Position numbers and translations under genes: made by a program. Shown piece by piece: positions 8,894 to 18,035 of a stretch of 64,000 nt of DNA. The notes beneath the pieces are model-generated. The model was not told where the DNA came from. It did no database searches and saw nothing but the letters and a program-made list of their open reading frames with translations. Every line of letters begins with the position of its first letter. Position 1 is the stretch's first letter. Source of the stretch: Agarivorans sp. TSD2052 (GTDB taxonomy: Bacteria > Pseudomonadota > Gammaproteobacteria > Enterobacterales > Celerinatantimonadaceae). Location of the stretch: positions 981,501 through 1,045,500 of the forward strand of contig NZ_CP096670.1 in NCBI RefSeq assembly GCF_023238625.1, in the 5' to 3' direction.

Positions 8894-10801
8894 ATGAAAA
8901 TATGTAGTTTAAAGTCAATCATGTTGGCAAGTATGTCACTAATGATGGTTGCCTGTGCCGACGACCCCTTAACCGAGGGGGGGGATCCGGGAGGCCCAAC
9001 GCCACCACCCATTTCTGATTTGGCTCCGCAGCCGACTCCAGACACTTACCCTATGGCCAAAAATGGCGATGCGATTCTAGGCAATCCTGACTACTTGGCC
9101 ATTTCTTATGGCGCATGGCGCACAACGACGAGAGAGTCTGGTGCCAATGTTCCTACTGTAGATCAGCAAAAAGAAGACATGCTGATCTTAAACGCCATGG
9201 GTATCAAGGTGATTCGCACCTACAATACTCAGGGCTTTATCGGCTTAGATGGTAAAAGTAATACTGAAAATCTATTAGAGGCGATTCAGCAGCTAATGGA
9301 CGAAGACGAAAACTTTGAAATGTATGTGATGTTAGGTGTATGGATTGATGCGCTTGATGCTCGAACTGAAGATGTCGATCATACTCAGGGCAGCCCTGCT
9401 AACGACGATGAAATCGCCATGGCTAAACAGTTGGCGCTAGCCTATCCTGACATTGTAAAAGTGATTGCCGTTGGTAACGAAGCAATGGTTAACTGGGCTA
9501 CAGAATATTATGTTGTGCCTGGTGTCATCCTTGCTCATGTTAATGACCTACAGTCTTGGAAATTAGAGGACGATTCTACAGCGGGTATCTGGATTACTAG
9601 TTCAGACAACCATGCGGTGTGGGGCGGCTCTGATGCCAATGGTAATGTTGGTGAGCAAGCGGATCTAAAAGCGTTAATCAACGCGGTAGATTACATTTCA
9701 CTGCACACTTACGCTCACCACGATACCTTGTATGACCCCACTTTTGCAGCTGCATGGAAAGTGCCTGAAGATGAACAAGAGTTAAGCACTGTTGAGCAAA
9801 TTGATGCCGCAATGGTTAGAGCTTACGATCACACTCTTTCGCAATTCCAAGCGTCTCAAGCTTTTGTTAATACAGTAGATGCGACTAAACCTATTCACCT
9901 AGGTGAAACGGGTTGGTCAACGATTTCAACTGAAAACTTCGGTGAATTCGGTACGCGTGCGGCTGATGAATACAAGCAAAAATCTTTTTATGATGCAATG
10001 CGTAGCTTTACAAACGAGTTTGGTGCTTCATTGTTCTTCTTCCAAGCTTTTGATGAGCCTTGGAAAGGTGATCCAAATAACGCTTCTCACTCAGAAAAAC
10101 ATTTTGGTTTAGTTGATATCGATGGCAACGTTAAATACCTAGCGTGGGACAAGGTAGAGACACTAAATGACCTAGGGTTAACCCGTGGTGATGTTTCAGC
10201 ATTTACCCAAAGTTTCGACGGTGATACCGCTTCGCTAATGGAAACAGTATTTGCACCAAACTATGCGCCGGTTGTCGCACCGCCAGAAGAAGGTGAGTTT
10301 GTTGTGTTAGGTAGCGCATTATATGAAGGTGCTGCTGCTTACGGCTGGGATAACCCAATTACCGCATGGGCCGGTGTTGATGATGCTACCGCAGTTTTAA
10401 CCGTGGTTGCAGACCCTTCTTTAGCTGCAACATGGGGCTGGGGCGCAGGTGTTGGTATTAACGGTCAATCTACTAATTTGTCTAGCTCTACTCAAATGAC
10501 CTTTGAAATGCGCGGCGTAAATAGTGCAGAGAGTGTTTTGGCTGAATTCTCTTTCTGGGTTGGTTTCCAAACTACCGGTGGTAGCGGTAACCATTGGGTT
10601 CGCTTTAACGATGGTGATTACACCCTTACCGAAGAATGGCAGACCTTCACGATTAACTTAAGCGAGTTTGGTGATTTTGCTGGGGCTGATTTAAGTCAAG
10701 TGACCTCGCCATTTACCATTGCTGATATTTATGAGCAGTCAGGAGGCAGCGCGCCTACTAAGAGTAATTTTGAAGTACGTAATATCTCTTGGTTAGATTA
10801 A
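8894..10801 (+). CDS. GH17-family beta-1,3-glucanase lipoprotein with C-terminal carbohydrate-binding-like module
   Basis: A 635-residue protein with lipobox VAC at about residue 21 and GGAAG before the ATG. After a Pro-rich linker, a (beta/alpha)8 domain (about 50-440) shows GH17 hallmarks: GIKVIRTYN near the start, the probable acid/base Glu196 in VGNEAMVNWA, YISLHTYAHHD, and the probable nucleophile Glu338 in HLGETGWS, then FFFQAFDEPWKG. GH17 enzymes hydrolyse beta-1,3-glucans such as laminarin. The C-terminal part (about 465-635) is beta-rich, contains a WQTFTINLSEF motif and resembles modules of other proteins in this locus. It is flanked by terminators on both sides and is probably monocistronic. 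The enzyme would sit on the outer membrane and release oligosaccharides for the porin and ABC importer. Confidence 0.88.
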   Translation: MKICSLKSIMLASMSLMMVACADDPLTEGGDPGGPTPPPISDLAPQPTPDTYPMAKNGDAILGNPDYLAISYGAWRTTTRESGANVPTVDQQKEDMLILNAMGIKVIRTYNTQGFIGLDGKSNTENLLEAIQQLMDEDENFEMYVMLGVWIDALDARTEDVDHTQGSPANDDEIAMAKQLALAYPDIVKVIAVGNEAMVNWATEYYVVPGVILAHVNDLQSWKLEDDSTAGIWITSSDNHAVWGGSDANGNVGEQADLKALINAVDYISLHTYAHHDTLYDPTFAAAWKVPEDEQELSTVEQIDAAMVRAYDHTLSQFQASQAFVNTVDATKPIHLGETGWSTISTENFGEFGTRAADEYKQKSFYDAMRSFTNEFGASLFFFQAFDEPWKGDPNNASHSEKHFGLVDIDGNVKYLAWDKVETLNDLGLTRGDVSAFTQSFDGDTASLMETVFAPNYAPVVAPPEEGEFVVLGSALYEGAAAYGWDNPITAWAGVDDATAVLTVVADPSLAATWGWGAGVGINGQSTNLSSSTQMTFEMRGVNSAESVLAEFSFWVGFQTTGGSGNHWVRFNDGDYTLTEEWQTFTINLSEFGDFAGADLSQVTSPFTIADIYEQSGGSAPTKSNFEVRNISWLD

Positions 10802-10847
10802 TCCGCCAAAATAACCTGTAGTGAGTTACAGCTTATTGAACACGAAT

Positions 10848-10887
10848 AATGGCGATGATTGTAACGACTAAATCATCGCCATTTTTT
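10848..10887 (+). terminator. Rho-independent terminator after the GH17 gene
   Basis: A 13-bp perfect stem (AATGGCGATGATT and its complement, 10-nt loop) runs into a six-T tract. Confidence 0.9.
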
Positions 10888-10951
10888 AGTGTGAATCGCA
10901 GCCTGTAAGCTTTGACTTTCAGTTGCATTAACAAATGAGGACTGTTTCAAC

Positions 10952-12322
10952 ATGTCGATATTTACATCTTTATTCACAGCTGTTGGTCTGCAAGCTCAAT
11001 ATTCTAAGCCTGCAACTCGTAATGAAGATACAGCTAAAACGGCCTATGCGGCTCAGCCACTTAAACACTTTATAGCCGCTGGTATAATTATGGGCTTGTC
11101 TAGCTCTGCTTGGGCTGGTTGGGAAGTTCAATGGATCGATAAGTTTGATGGCAATGGTGTGGATTGGGAAAACTGGACCGCACAAACCGAAGCCGACTAT
11201 AACAATGAAGTACAATGTTATACCGCTGACGATAACTCTAGCGAACGCAATTATGATGTGTCAGATGGTACGTTGAAAATTATTGCCCGCAAAAAGCCCA
11301 ACTTTTGCTCGGACTTAGGAAAATATAAAGCATGGACTTCTGGGCGGCTCAACTCTAAAGACAAACAAGAGTTTTTATTTGGTCGTATCGAAGCAAGAAT
11401 TAAGTTTCATAATCTGGAGGCGGGCACTTGGCCGGCATTTTGGATGCTAGAAAATCGCATCGCAGAGCAACCTATTAAAGGTGATGGCGATAATGTGGGT
11501 TGGCCACTCCCCGGTGCAGGCGAAATTGATGTTTGGGAATGGTTCTCTAATGAACCTGGCAGTTATATCACCAATTTTTATAACGCTTCCAATTGTGGAG
11601 GTGAATTCCGCTACCGTTACCCTAATGGCGCACAAGACGTTCAAGACTGGCACAAGTATGCAGTAGAGTGGACGGCCGAGAAAATTGATTTTTACGTAGA
11701 TGAAACACTGGTGATTAGTCGTGACGTACGTGCTTGTGCGCAATACAAAGAGCCTATGTTCGCGTTGTTAAACGTTGCAATGGGCGGAAATTTGGGCGGT
11801 TTTATCGATCCAGATTTAACGCAAGCCACCATGGAAGTAGATTATATTGCGCATTGCCAACCGAGTGCTAATAGCGACGCGATTTACTGTGATGAGTCGG
11901 CGCCGGTTGCTGACGAAAACCCTGGCGGCGTTGCTCCTTCAGTGCAGTTGGCTATTTCCCAATCAGGTGCTATTGGCGACGAGATAGACCCTGACGCTGG
12001 AGAGGTCGTAATAACAACTCAGCTTGATGATTCAGAAACGGATAACTATACCTTTGAATGGCAAACTGATGAGTTACCTAGCCCTGTTATTAGCGGACAG
12101 CGTGTCAGCTTTGACCCTGCTTCAATGCTAGATGGCAGTTATTCAGTTTCAATTACTGTCACTGACCAAGGTAGCAACTTATCTGGAGAAGCTCAGCTTG
12201 ATTTTACGGTGAGTTCTGCTGTTGAGCTGCCTGCCGCACCAAGTGATTCTTCGGGTGGGAGTAGTGGGTTATTTGCATTACTCAGTTTATTTGGCTTGTT
12301 GTTACTGCGTAAAAAACGCTAA
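10952..12322 (+). CDS. GH16 endo-beta-1,3-glucanase (laminarinase) with GlyGly-CTERM sorting tail
   Basis: A 456-residue protein. The GH16 domain (about 55-300) contains the catalytic ExDxxE motif in GEIDVWEWF (Glu191, Asp193, Glu196) plus WPAFWML and FALLNVAMGGNLGG, all typical of laminarinases. A Ser/Gly-rich stretch, a hydrophobic segment (LFALLSLFGLLLL) and a basic RKKR end follow: a GlyGly-CTERM tail, which in this group directs type II secreted proteins to rhombosortase processing. The N-terminus is unusually long: about 38 polar residues precede a normal signal-like segment (HFIAAGIIMGLSSSAWA). The upstream ATG has GAGGA at a long spacing, so the true start could be internal. Between the GH16 domain and the tail, residues about 320-425 look like an Ig-like or PKD-like spacer. 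Confidence 0.9.
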   Translation: MSIFTSLFTAVGLQAQYSKPATRNEDTAKTAYAAQPLKHFIAAGIIMGLSSSAWAGWEVQWIDKFDGNGVDWENWTAQTEADYNNEVQCYTADDNSSERNYDVSDGTLKIIARKKPNFCSDLGKYKAWTSGRLNSKDKQEFLFGRIEARIKFHNLEAGTWPAFWMLENRIAEQPIKGDGDNVGWPLPGAGEIDVWEWFSNEPGSYITNFYNASNCGGEFRYRYPNGAQDVQDWHKYAVEWTAEKIDFYVDETLVISRDVRACAQYKEPMFALLNVAMGGNLGGFIDPDLTQATMEVDYIAHCQPSANSDAIYCDESAPVADENPGGVAPSVQLAISQSGAIGDEIDPDAGEVVITTQLDDSETDNYTFEWQTDELPSPVISGQRVSFDPASMLDGSYSVSITVTDQGSNLSGEAQLDFTVSSAVELPAAPSDSSGGSSGLFALLSLFGLLLLRKKR

Positions 12323-12348
12323 CGTTAAAATGCCGCCAGTTTAACAGC

Positions 12349-12397
12349 CAATATGGCTAATTCATCTCGAGAGTTAGCCATATTGTGTTTTTTTGTG
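12349..12397 (+). terminator. Terminator-like hairpin after the GH16 gene
   Basis: CAATATGGCTAA and its perfect complement are separated by 13 nt and followed by TGTTTTTTTG. Confidence 0.8.
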
Positions 12398-12601
12398 TGT
12401 GTCCGCTCCCTCCAATATCAAGAAGCGGGGCTAAGATTGAGCCCCATAACATAGCCATGACCTCGAGGAGTGCGATGCTCCGTTAGTCCGACCTCCATAT
12501 GAATTGTTCATTGCTGTAGCCAAATATCGACACTAAGGCGTCATCAATCGGATAATTTGCGGTGGCCAGTGGGACGGTGTGTATTATTTAAGGATAATAA
12601 G

Positions 12602-14281
12602 ATGAAAGGATGTTTTAAGCGAGCTGGGGCTAAACAGCTTGTTGTCGTTTGCTTGGCCAGCATACTAGTAGCCTGTGGCAGCTCAAGTAATAATGAACTT
12701 ACCGAGCCACCAGTCACTCAGCCACCCGTTGTTGAACCACCTATCAGCGAACCACCAGTCGTCGAGCCGCCAGAGGTCATCACGGTTCCTTTCGATAATG
12801 CGCGGGCTGGTAAGGTGGATGGGGTCAGAATTTGGCAATTACCCGATGCCCCTAGTGGTTCGCGGCCTGATCAGTCTTGGTTAGCCCTTGGTTCTGACTC
12901 TGAAGGTGCAATCTATATTTCAGGGCATGACCATCATAGTAACTCTATGCTTTATCGGCTCTTTCAAGCAGACCAAACATTACGCTGGGTGGGAGATGCC
13001 CGCAGTGCCTCGGAAGCGGCTAACAATTGGCAGGATGGGGAAACGGCTGAGAAATTTCATACTCGACCTACCGCTCATCAAGGGAGGGTTTATGTGGCAA
13101 CGTTAGATAAATCGAGCATGGACACAAGCTACTTAAATACCCGAGGGTTTCATTGGTATGGCTATGATAATCAAGACCAGCGGTTTATCGATTTAAGCGC
13201 GACTGAAGCCAATGGGGTAGGGGCTGCAACTATGCAAGTGGTCACTATTCAGGTTGATACCGAAAACGACTTACTTTATGGCATGTCTATTCCCGAAAAC
13301 AGGTTGCTGAAATATGACATTGGAAAAGGTGTCACCACGGTATTAGGCCGACCGCAGCAATGGAATGGCTATTTTTACAGTAATCGTTTTATGTGGCTTG
13401 ATTCACGTGGTCGGGTATACATCAGCGGTGGATCGGAGAGAAGCCAATGGAATCGCGGAGAAGATCCTGAAATTTTCAACCACGTTTGGTATTACGACCC
13501 GCTTAGTGGATTTGGAGAGTTACCCGCTTTTGCATTACAAGGGGCCAATGCCTTAGAGGTTGGTCAGTGGGATCGAACCCATCAGCGGCTATATACCAGT
13601 GATGATCAAGGTAATATTTATGTCTTCACTGACGCCACTGCCTCTTGGGCATACCTAGGGCGACCGAGCTTTTCCAATGCAGCTAAAACATGGATATTTC
13701 AGTTATCGGCCGATGAGCAGAAAATTTACATTGGGCTCAGTGACATGGGGGCCGAAAACAACGCACTATTTGAATATGAGATTGCCACTGGGGAGTCGAC
13801 AGTGTTAGTTAATATTGATGAACTTGACGACCAAGCTGCCGCCGAGAATTTTATTGCGGGCTATGACTCTTGGGATAAGCAAGGGAATTTCTATATTGCC
13901 GCTTTCTCGATGTATGACGGTGAGAATGTATTGATGTTAGGTATTAACCCCGTTCGTATTAAGGTGGCGAAAGGAATCCTGCCGGAATTACTTGAAGTGA
14001 GCGCAGTCGTGGAGGGTGAAAACATTATTGTTAGTCGAAGTGGTGATAACAGCCTCCCCCTCTCGGTTTTGTATGAAGTGAAGGGCTTAGATCTAAATGA
14101 AAGCCTTATGTTTAGCGAATTTGGTCAATTCACTTTTCCGGCAACGCAAAGTCGTCAAATGATAAGCCTTGATAGCTTGCAGTTACCTGTAGAAGAGGGG
14201 TATACCAGCACCGTATTTGAGCTGGTACCCGACGGCAATAGTTATATAAGCAACCATCAGCAAGTGCTATTAAACCCATAG
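12602..14281 (+). CDS. Lipoprotein with EPP-rich linker and predicted beta-propeller domain, function unknown
   Basis: A 559-residue protein from the ATG at 12602 (AAGGA about 8 nt upstream; the longer in-frame start at 12557 is a TTG with no ribosome-binding site). The lipobox LVAC is followed by a linker of EPPV/QPPV repeats. The rest is built of repeated short beta-hairpins such as DSEGAIYISGHD, DTENDLLYGMS, DSRGRVYISGG, DDQGNIYVF, SADEQKIYIGL and DKQGNFYIAA. They recur about every 50-60 residues, which suggests a six- or seven-bladed propeller at about 55-450, with a beta-sandwich-like C-terminus. No catalytic signature is recognised. Its place between the GH16 gene and the CBM-like lipoprotein suggests a glucan-binding or accessory role, but a lyase or sensor cannot be excluded. 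Confidence 0.72.
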   Translation: MKGCFKRAGAKQLVVVCLASILVACGSSSNNELTEPPVTQPPVVEPPISEPPVVEPPEVITVPFDNARAGKVDGVRIWQLPDAPSGSRPDQSWLALGSDSEGAIYISGHDHHSNSMLYRLFQADQTLRWVGDARSASEAANNWQDGETAEKFHTRPTAHQGRVYVATLDKSSMDTSYLNTRGFHWYGYDNQDQRFIDLSATEANGVGAATMQVVTIQVDTENDLLYGMSIPENRLLKYDIGKGVTTVLGRPQQWNGYFYSNRFMWLDSRGRVYISGGSERSQWNRGEDPEIFNHVWYYDPLSGFGELPAFALQGANALEVGQWDRTHQRLYTSDDQGNIYVFTDATASWAYLGRPSFSNAAKTWIFQLSADEQKIYIGLSDMGAENNALFEYEIATGESTVLVNIDELDDQAAAENFIAGYDSWDKQGNFYIAAFSMYDGENVLMLGINPVRIKVAKGILPELLEVSAVVEGENIIVSRSGDNSLPLSVLYEVKGLDLNESLMFSEFGQFTFPATQSRQMISLDSLQLPVEEGYTSTVFELVPDGNSYISNHQQVLLNP

Positions 14282-14311
14282 TATTTAAGGTGTTCATCGC
14301 TCAGCCTTACT

Positions 14312-14339
14312 AGGGCGACAATTTGTTTTATGTCGCCCT
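14312..14339 (+). terminator. Hairpin after the propeller lipoprotein gene
   Basis: AGGGCGACA and its perfect complement TGTCGCCCT are separated by 10 nt. No T-run follows, so termination is uncertain. Confidence 0.5.
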
Positions 14340-14427
14340 CATTACCTTGATTAAGTCGCAAGGGTAAGTCTTAGTGTTTGGGCTGAGTAAATATGACTCA
14401 AATAACATCAAGTTAACCGCTTATTTT

Positions 14428-14439
14428 GTAAGCGCTTAC
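14428..14439. promoter_or_regulatory. LacI-family type operator
   Basis: GTAAGCGCTTAC is a perfect palindrome identical to the site at 259-270. It is one of three sites in the 726-bp intergenic region 14282-15007. Confidence 0.7.
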
Positions 14440-14594
14440 CGCTTGTTTGGTATGTTATTTCAATTCGATGTACCTTATTGCCTGCCACGTTATCGCTCCA
14501 ACCTTTCAGTTTTTATGCCTACCTTTGATGCGCTAAGCTTACTAATTCTTTTAACTATTGCGGACTACATCTTGATTTTGACAGGGCTTTTTTA

Positions 14595-14606
14595 GTAAGC
14601 GCTTGC
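14595..14606. promoter_or_regulatory. LacI-family type operator
   Basis: GTAAGCGCTTGC lies 167 bp downstream of the previous site. The spacing could allow looping between operators, which is speculation. Confidence 0.6.
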
Positions 14607-14916
14607 TTTGCATGGCGGCAGATAAAAAGAAAAAAATCGTAGGCGGCTGTAATGATTAGTGTGGGATTTATTGCATTTTTCGACCACGCCAAGATTACCG
14701 TGGATGTTTTTTTGATTGTTCTATTAGGTTTTTACGCAAATGGTAAGCTTTTCATGATCATTATGTGGGATCTTATACTTCTTAATTTGTTTTATTGGTT
14801 CATTATGCTGTTGTTAATTTCCCTTTGTAGTTTGTCAATGACTTATTGTGATCTGGGCATTGTTTTGCTTTTTTGCTTGTTGCGCCTAATTTTTATACCG
14901 CTTAGTATCAATATAT

Positions 14917-14934
14917 AAAGAAAGCGCTTTCTTT
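14917..14934. promoter_or_regulatory. LacI-family type operator upstream of the three-module lipoprotein
   Basis: AAAGAAAGCGCTTTCTTT is an 18-bp perfect palindrome identical to that at 5937-5954. It ends 73 bp before the start codon at 15008. The rest of this intergenic region is T-rich and I see no convincing gene in it. Confidence 0.8.
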
Positions 14935-15007
14935 TTGTTGTTGGTGCAAAGCACCAAATCAACAGTATTAGCAAGGCGCTTTCTACTTAAAACTATGGAG
15001 GGTAGGA

Positions 15008-17116
15008 ATGATGTTTTCAAATGTTAGGACCTTAACGCTGACAGCGTTAACCGGTTTGTTGTTTGCTTGTGGTGGTGGCGGTGATGATGGTGATGGTGGG
15101 ACTCCATCTGTAGATCCAGAAATGTATGAACTTGAGGTAACGGTCAACGATGCTAATGCCCAAACCGCGTTAGCCGGCGCTACGGTAACAATTGCTAGTG
15201 AATCGAAAACCACCAACGGCCAGGGTGTAGCTAGCTTTGAGTTAGTCGACGGTAGTTATTTAGTATCGGCAACAATTAGCGGTTATGATAGTGCCCAACA
15301 GACCCAAGTCATCGCTGGTGAAGCCGCCAGTTTGACGCTTAGCTTGGAAGAAGACATTGTGGCTCCCCCGCCAGAAGAGATGTTTATTTACCACTCTGAT
15401 AATGACGACTCCTTTTATGTTCAATACTGGGGGGATACGTGGGGTTCTGGTGCTGGTCTAGATGATTCGATTGTTGACGCTAACTTCAGTAAGGTCATCG
15501 AAGTAACTAGCGGCACTAATTGGGGTAAAGGTGCCGGTATTGCTTGGGGTAATGAGCAAGAAAATGCGATCGATGCTTCCACCTATAACTATGCGCGTTT
15601 TAACTTGAAACCTAATGGTTTTGCCAATGTTGAAGTGCATGTACAAGGTTTTAATATTCCAGATTTCAGTATTGCTATCCCTGTCGCATCAGGTACACCA
15701 CTATCAGACGGCTGGATGCAATATGAAGTTGCTATTCCAAGTACCAGCCAACTCAGTTGGTTTGCATTTGTATTTGCTAGTGATACTGATGCGAGTGTCC
15801 AAATTAGTAATGTATCTTTAATTACTAAAGACGTAGACCGGAGCCAACCATCAACGGCTGCACCTACCCCTAGCGTTTCCAATGAACAAGCGTTCTCTAT
15901 ATTTAGTGATTCTTTAGATGAAGATAAATTCGTTTCACTATGGAACGAAAATTGGTGGAATGCACCCTTTTACTCGCCAGGAAGTATTGATGGTGATAAT
16001 TATGCTCGTTACGAAATAGTCGGCGCGGGCGCTGAAGGCGGTGTTGTTGGTATTCAATTCGGGATTGAATATGGCAGTGTTGATGTATCAAATCACAATA
16101 CTTGGAATATCGATTTATACGTAGAGCCTGGTATTAGCCGTATTCAATTGCAGCTGGTATCTACAGATGGCTCCGCTAGTTATATTATTGATAATCCACC
16201 TACAGCTCAGTGGGTAAGCTATGCGATTCCATTTTTGAGTATGGGCCTAAATGGAGAAAGTGCTTTGAATGGGGCACAGATGCAAATGGCTGGGATTCAA
16301 CTTTGGGGGGAAGCGGGCAAAGCTATCTTTGTTGACAACTTTTACTTTTCTGGCGAAGCCGATAAATATGACTTAAATGTATTAGTGCAAAACCAACAAG
16401 GTGCGCCATTGGCCGACGCGGTTGTTTATGTAGGCGCTGAAAGTGAGTTTAATTTACCTTATGAAGTCTCGACGAATGCTTCGGGTATAGCGACACTAAG
16501 TCTCGCTGAAGGAAAACAAAAAGTGAAAGCCTCTGCTGATGGGTACGGTATTGGCCAAGCGGTGAGCGATATTGCTAATGGAGCGAATAGCCTGACAATT
16601 AGCCTAGTGCCAACTAATGCAGGGCCAACCGAGGCAGCACCAGTGCCAACAGTATCTAATGACGATGTTATAGCGATTTTTAGCGATACCTTGTCAAGCG
16701 AGCACTATGTTACTTACTGGTCTGATCCTTGGTGGAATCCACCCACACAGTCATTTGTAAGCCTAGGCGGTAATAATACCTCTAAATTCCAAATTACTCC
16801 TGAAGGCACTAATGGAGGAGTTACAGGCATTCAATACGGCGTAACTAACCCTGTTGATGGTTCTAACATGACAGGGCTGCGTTTCGACTTTTATGCTACT
16901 AGTGGAATAAGCAGAGCTCAGTTTCAAGTGCTGTCTTCCACTGGTCCTGCTATCTTAGATATTGCTGGAATTGAAACCGGTCGTTGGATTAGTGTTGAGA
17001 TCCCATTTGATTCAGCAACCGGCAGTTTTAACCGCAGTGAGTTGACGCAGATGGGCTTGCAGCTTTGGGGCTCAACCAGCGATAGCGCTTATGTCGATAA
17101 TATTTACTTTTACTAG
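15008..17116 (+). CDS. Lipoprotein with three related carbohydrate-binding-like modules and two carboxypeptidase-regulatory-like domains
   Basis: A 702-residue protein whose ATG follows GGAGGG closely. The lipobox LFAC is followed by a Gly/Asp-rich linker. Residues about 38-115 look like a CarboxypepD_reg-type beta-sandwich (TTNGQGVASFELVDGSYLVSA). A first sandwich module runs at about 125-275. Two closely similar modules run at about 295-448 and 555-702, each starting with an IFSD motif, with WW followed by N/A and P, and ending in GIQLWGE.....VDNFYF or LQLWGS....YVDNIYF. A second regulatory-like domain (about 453-532) sits between them. No catalytic residues are recognisable. The duplicated modules suggest multivalent binding to a polysaccharide at the cell surface. 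Two upstream operators of the glucan set link it to the regulon. Confidence 0.78.
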   Translation: MMFSNVRTLTLTALTGLLFACGGGGDDGDGGTPSVDPEMYELEVTVNDANAQTALAGATVTIASESKTTNGQGVASFELVDGSYLVSATISGYDSAQQTQVIAGEAASLTLSLEEDIVAPPPEEMFIYHSDNDDSFYVQYWGDTWGSGAGLDDSIVDANFSKVIEVTSGTNWGKGAGIAWGNEQENAIDASTYNYARFNLKPNGFANVEVHVQGFNIPDFSIAIPVASGTPLSDGWMQYEVAIPSTSQLSWFAFVFASDTDASVQISNVSLITKDVDRSQPSTAAPTPSVSNEQAFSIFSDSLDEDKFVSLWNENWWNAPFYSPGSIDGDNYARYEIVGAGAEGGVVGIQFGIEYGSVDVSNHNTWNIDLYVEPGISRIQLQLVSTDGSASYIIDNPPTAQWVSYAIPFLSMGLNGESALNGAQMQMAGIQLWGEAGKAIFVDNFYFSGEADKYDLNVLVQNQQGAPLADAVVYVGAESEFNLPYEVSTNASGIATLSLAEGKQKVKASADGYGIGQAVSDIANGANSLTISLVPTNAGPTEAAPVPTVSNDDVIAIFSDTLSSEHYVTYWSDPWWNPPTQSFVSLGGNNTSKFQITPEGTNGGVTGIQYGVTNPVDGSNMTGLRFDFYATSGISRAQFQVLSSTGPAILDIAGIETGRWISVEIPFDSATGSFNRSELTQMGLQLWGSTSDSAYVDNIYFY

Positions 17117-17133
17117 TAACTAAGGGTAATAAC

Positions 17134-17161
17134 AAAAAAGGAAGCGTCAGCTTCCTTTTTT
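17134..17161. terminator. Bidirectional rho-independent terminator
   Basis: A 12-bp perfect stem (AAAAAAGGAAGC / GCTTCCTTTTTT, loop GTCA) lies between convergent genes and carries a T-run in both directions. Confidence 0.95.
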
Positions 17162-17187
17162 GTTGCTTGTTGTATTAGGGTTTAGGC

Positions 17188-18006
17188 TTAGGGGACTTGT
17201 AGCGAAATAGTGGTACTGTTTTCTAACTCAATCAGCTTATCCCAACCTTGTTGAAAGTCTGCCACAGAGAAAAATAATTGATCAAAGCTGCCGTCAGCCA
17301 ACGCCATATATAAGCCTTTTTCTAAGCGCTCAGCTAATAGCGTGTTGTCTGGATTAACATAGAAAAAATAGCGGGTTGGGTAATGCAACACAACATGCTT
17401 AAGAATGTCGAATTGCCCTTTGTAGGCATTTAACTCAGACCATACCTCATAGCTTCCTCGTGATACATAATCAAAACGACCCGCTGCGAGCATGGGGAGC
17501 AGGCTGTCGTTCACCGAGCTAATAGTAGGAATACCATTGTATTTAAGAATTTGAGTATCGCTCCAGTAAGTACCAGAACCGGCGGTGAAATAACGTAGAT
17601 CCTCTAGCTTATTGATAGTCGAAAAGCGCGTATGCTGGCCCTTTTTGATGAGTAAGAAGCGGTATTGGCTTAAACCTTTTAGCAAATCAAATCTTACTGC
17701 GCGTAGCTGCCGGTCTCTTTGCTTATTACTTGAACTCCATAATACATCTATGTGTTGGTTAAGCTTCAGATAACGGCGCAGGCGCTCAGTGCTGACTTCT
17801 CGTTCAAAGGGGTGAAGTTCAAAGCTTCCGTATTCGTTAGCAGTTTTTTGTAAAGCCAAGTTTAGCACTTGTGCGTAAAACTCTGAGCGTTGACTATATT
17901 TGGGATAGACAACAACATGTTTAGTGTCGGTCGCGTTACAAGAAGCACTGAACATTGTCGACAACAGCAGTAGTAAACCGTTGTTACTACTGAACCAGCG
18001 TTTCAT
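17188..18006 (-). CDS. Periplasmic binding-protein-like (SBP family 3-like) protein
   Basis: A 272-residue protein with a signal peptide ending in a CNA-type region (LLLLLSTMFSASCNA). It lacks a classical lipobox position but a lipoprotein is possible. It resembles small amino-acid-type solute-binding domains (LRRYLKLNQHIDVLWSSSNKQRDRQ, LLPMLAAGRFDYVSRGSYEVW). No permease or ATPase gene is adjacent. It lies 29 nt downstream of the GGDEF gene on the same strand, so they are probably co-transcribed. Binding proteins in such pairs often act as ligand sensors for a membrane signalling partner, which is an inference here. It ends against the bidirectional terminator at 17134. Confidence 0.7.
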   Translation of the reverse strand: MKRWFSSNNGLLLLLSTMFSASCNATDTKHVVVYPKYSQRSEFYAQVLNLALQKTANEYGSFELHPFEREVSTERLRRYLKLNQHIDVLWSSSNKQRDRQLRAVRFDLLKGLSQYRFLLIKKGQHTRFSTINKLEDLRYFTAGSGTYWSDTQILKYNGIPTISSVNDSLLPMLAAGRFDYVSRGSYEVWSELNAYKGQFDILKHVVLHYPTRYFFYVNPDNTLLAERLEKGLYMALADGSFDQLFFSVADFQQGWDKLIELENSTTISLQVP

Positions 18007-18035
18007 TTACATCATCCTTTGTGGAGAGTTAGGGC

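Noticed and set aside
8894-10801. Considering the GH17-like protein to be a GH5 or GH2 enzyme
   Set aside because: The GNEA and GETGW motifs and their spacing of about 142 residues suit GH17 better.
14374-14595. Open frame of 73 codons in the intergenic region before the three-module lipoprotein
   Set aside because: It contains an operator palindrome in its middle, overlaps a second one at its end, and lacks a convincing ribosome-binding site.
14652-14918. Hydrophobic 88-residue open frame with a passable AGGCGG
   Set aside because: Its hydrophobicity follows from T-rich DNA, and it ends in the 18-bp operator. A small membrane protein cannot be fully excluded.
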